Part shown: piece after piece, positions 6,661 to 7,838 of the stretch
Layout of the letters: each line of letters starts with the position of its first letter
How positions within the stretch are numbered: position 1 is the stretch's first letter
DNA from: Myxococcota bacterium
Lineage (GTDB): Bacteria; Myxococcota; UBA4151
Reading direction: 5' to 3'
DNA: 7,838 nucleotides
NCBI GenBank assembly: GCA_028823075.1
Contig: JAPKCE010000076.1
Location: forward strand, 1-7,838
The notes under the pieces: generated by a model
Told to the model about the DNA's origin: nothing
What the model saw: the letters and a program-made list of their open reading frames with translations, nothing else
Database searches by the model: none
Translations under genes and position numbers: made by a program

Positions 6661-7838
6661 GGCGGTGATCAGGTGATCGTGCGCGAGGTTGTAACGAGCT
6701 GCGGTAACGAACTTATTGAGACGGGCGAATCTTGCGACGATGGGAATCGGGAAAACGCCGATTCTTGTATTAATAGTTGTGAAAACGCCATTTGCGGGGA
6801 TTCGATTCTACGCCGTGATCTGGATGAATCCGTTGACGGTTTCGAGGCCTGCGATGATGGAAACGACAATGATGACGACGCGTGTCTGAGCAACTGTTCG
6901 TTAGCGTATTGTGGTGACGGAATCCTGCGCGTTGATCTGGCTGAGGGCAGCGAAGACTTTGAGGGTTGCGATGACGGAAACGACTTAGACGGCGATTCTT
7001 GCCTCAGTAATTGTGTCCCTTCGTTTTGCGGTGATGGCGTGCTTCGCATCGATTTGACACCTGGCGATTTTGGCTTTGAAGCCTGCGACGATGGCAACCA
7101 AAATGATGACGATGCTTGCCTTAATGACTGTGTTGTCGCGCATTGCGGCGATGGCGTCGTCGGACCAGCAGAGGGCTGTGATGATGGTAACGATGATCCG
7201 ACCGATGAATGCAACGACTGTGCGCCCTCCACTTGCGGCGATGGTGTGGTTCAAGGCGATGAACGTTGTGACGATGGGAATGCAGACGACGGTGACTCCT
7301 GCACAAGCGTTTGCGCTCCTGCTCTTTGCGGTGACGCCATCCTTCGTTCGGATTTAGCGCTTGGTGATTCGGGGTTTGAGGAATGCGATGACGGCAACAC
7401 CGACGGTCGAGATGCTTGCACTGCGGGCTGTGCTTTGGCGCGTTGCGGTGACGGCGTTCTGCGCGCCGATCGATTGCCGGAAGATGAGGACTATGAGGAA
7501 TGCGATGATGGCAACGACGATACCGGTGACGGCTGTTCCGAGACCTGTAGCGCCGAGGTTTGTGGTAATGGGCGACTCGACGCAGGAGAAGCTTGCGATG
7601 ATGGCAATCAGAGCGATCGTGACGGCTGTACCAATTCTTGCGCCGAGGCGCGCTGCGGCGATGCCATTCTGCGCCTGGGTGTTGAAGCTTGCGATGATGG
7701 CAACGTTGAGGCGGCCGATGGCTGCGACGACCAATGCCGTATCGAGCGCTGCGGTAACGGTCGCCTCGATGCTGGCGAGGTTTGCGATGATGGCAACCAA
7801 GAAGCCCGCGACGCCTGCACTAACGCTTGCGCTTTAGC
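6613..7838 (+). CDS. Cysteine-rich CDDGN-repeat (DUF4215 / Myxococcus cysteine-rich repeat) lipoprotein, 3' truncated by the window
   Basis: The frame opens after a stop at 6538-6540 and stays open to the window edge, giving 408 complete codons plus two bases; the C-terminus is missing. The preferred start is the ATG at 6613, because it begins a short lipoprotein signal: MNR, a hydrophobic stretch, then ILSC with lipidation expected at Cys16, followed by GGD. A weak GGGAT lies 5 bases upstream of the start. From about residue 30 the protein is 11 tandem units, each with four cysteines and a CDDGN core (Cys 41, 80, 119, 158, 189, 219, 258, 297, 328, 360, 391). Repeats of this type are known in surface and secreted proteins of myxobacteria and relatives, presumably disulfide-bonded; the acidic Asp-rich segments may bind calcium (inference). 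The mature protein is probably tethered to the outer membrane. Function is unknown; adhesion or a stalk carrying a C-terminal domain outside the window are possibilities. Open readings in the other frames here are by-products of the repeats. Confidence 0.9.
   Translation, partial: MNRLFLVSGITLILSCGGDQVIVREVVTSCGNELIETGESCDDGNRENADSCINSCENAICGDSILRRDLDESVDGFEACDDGNDNDDDACLSNCSLAYCGDGILRVDLAEGSEDFEGCDDGNDLDGDSCLSNCVPSFCGDGVLRIDLTPGDFGFEACDDGNQNDDDACLNDCVVAHCGDGVVGPAEGCDDGNDDPTDECNDCAPSTCGDGVVQGDERCDDGNADDGDSCTSVCAPALCGDAILRSDLALGDSGFEECDDGNTDGRDACTAGCALARCGDGVLRADRLPEDEDYEECDDGNDDTGDGCSETCSAEVCGNGRLDAGEACDDGNQSDRDGCTNSCAEARCGDAILRLGVEACDDGNVEAADGCDDQCRIERCGNGRLDAGEVCDDGNQEARDACTNACAL
6700..7838 (+). 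repeat. Eleven tandem cysteine-rich units of two lengths
   Basis: CDDGN cores begin at bases 6733, 6850, 6967, 7084, 7177, 7267, 7384, 7501, 7594, 7690 and 7783. In every unit the second cysteine lies 11 residues before the third, and the fourth lies 5 residues before the first of the next unit. The gap from first to second cysteine is 19 residues in units 2, 3, 4, 7 and 8, 12 in unit 10, and 11 in units 1, 5, 6, 9 and 11. The third and fourth cysteines are spaced Cx3C except in unit 5, which is Cx2C. Long units typically carry an LRxDL stretch. The array may continue beyond the window. Confidence 0.92.

Noticed and set aside
6669..7232. 187-codon open reading on the - strand rich in Ser-Ser-Gln
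   Set aside because: It is the antisense of the repeated CDDGN codons; its periodic Ser-rich composition mirrors the real repeat array and it has no independent ribosome site or family resemblance.
7354..7800. 148-codon Ala/Ile-rich open reading on the - strand that looks hydrophobic
   Set aside because: Its apparent hydrophobic segments come from the antisense of Asp/Gly/Asn-rich repeat codons; it lies fully inside the lipoprotein gene.
6733..7836. Regularly spaced repeats that could suggest a CRISPR array
   Set aside because: The repeat core is short, varies between copies by synonymous changes, and stays in one open frame; spacing follows protein units (90-117 bases). It is a coding repeat.
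7070..7837. Met/Ala-rich open readings on the + strand (7070-7357 and 7361-7837)
   Set aside because: They are shifted-frame readings of the repeated GATGATGGCAA core. The frame from 6613 is continuous and gives the recognisable repeat protein.

Overview
The window looks like bacterial chromosomal DNA of moderately high GC content: dense genes, all on the + strand, with Shine-Dalgarno-type starts and 4-base gene overlaps. It holds a tightly packed four-gene catabolic operon (ATG at 234, or GTG at 159, to 6530), then an 82-base gap, then the first 408 codons of a repetitive secreted lipoprotein gene that runs off the right edge (6613-7838). The lipoprotein carries the cysteine-rich CDDGN repeat (Myxococcus cysteine-rich repeat / DUF4215 type). 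That repeat is most abundant in Myxococcota, Bradymonadota and other former Deltaproteobacteria, so I favour such a host. This is inference from one gene; no rRNA, tRNA or housekeeping marker is present.

Layout. Bases 1-158 are non-coding or the tail of an unknown gene, with a short hairpin, a terminator-like stem-loop with a T run, a G-rich tract and a weak promoter candidate. Next come an NAD(P)-dependent aldehyde dehydrogenase, an iron-type (group III) alcohol dehydrogenase, a 12-helix major facilitator transporter of the organophosphate:phosphate antiporter (GlpT/UhpC) family, and an 815-residue fusion of an FAD amine oxidoreductase with a folate-binding GcvT-like domain (dimethylglycine/sarcosine dehydrogenase family). 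Genes 1 and 2 are 8 bases apart, with an AGGAG site on the stop codon of gene 1. Genes 2/3 and 3/4 overlap by 4 bases (TTGA and ATGA), which implies one transcript and translational coupling.

How the genes may work together. The transporter imports a substrate, the alcohol dehydrogenase oxidises an alcohol to an aldehyde, the aldehyde dehydrogenase makes the carboxylate, and the FAD/GcvT enzyme removes an N-methyl group and passes the one-carbon unit to tetrahydrofolate. An N-methylated amino alcohol, or its phosphate ester, would use all four activities. Each family call is firm; the joint substrate is a hypothesis. No regulator, ETF or one-carbon gene is visible in the window.

The terminal lipoprotein gene has no visible functional link to the operon. 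Its 11 repeats have very strict cysteine spacing and come in two lengths, and their pattern is the most unusual structure in the window.
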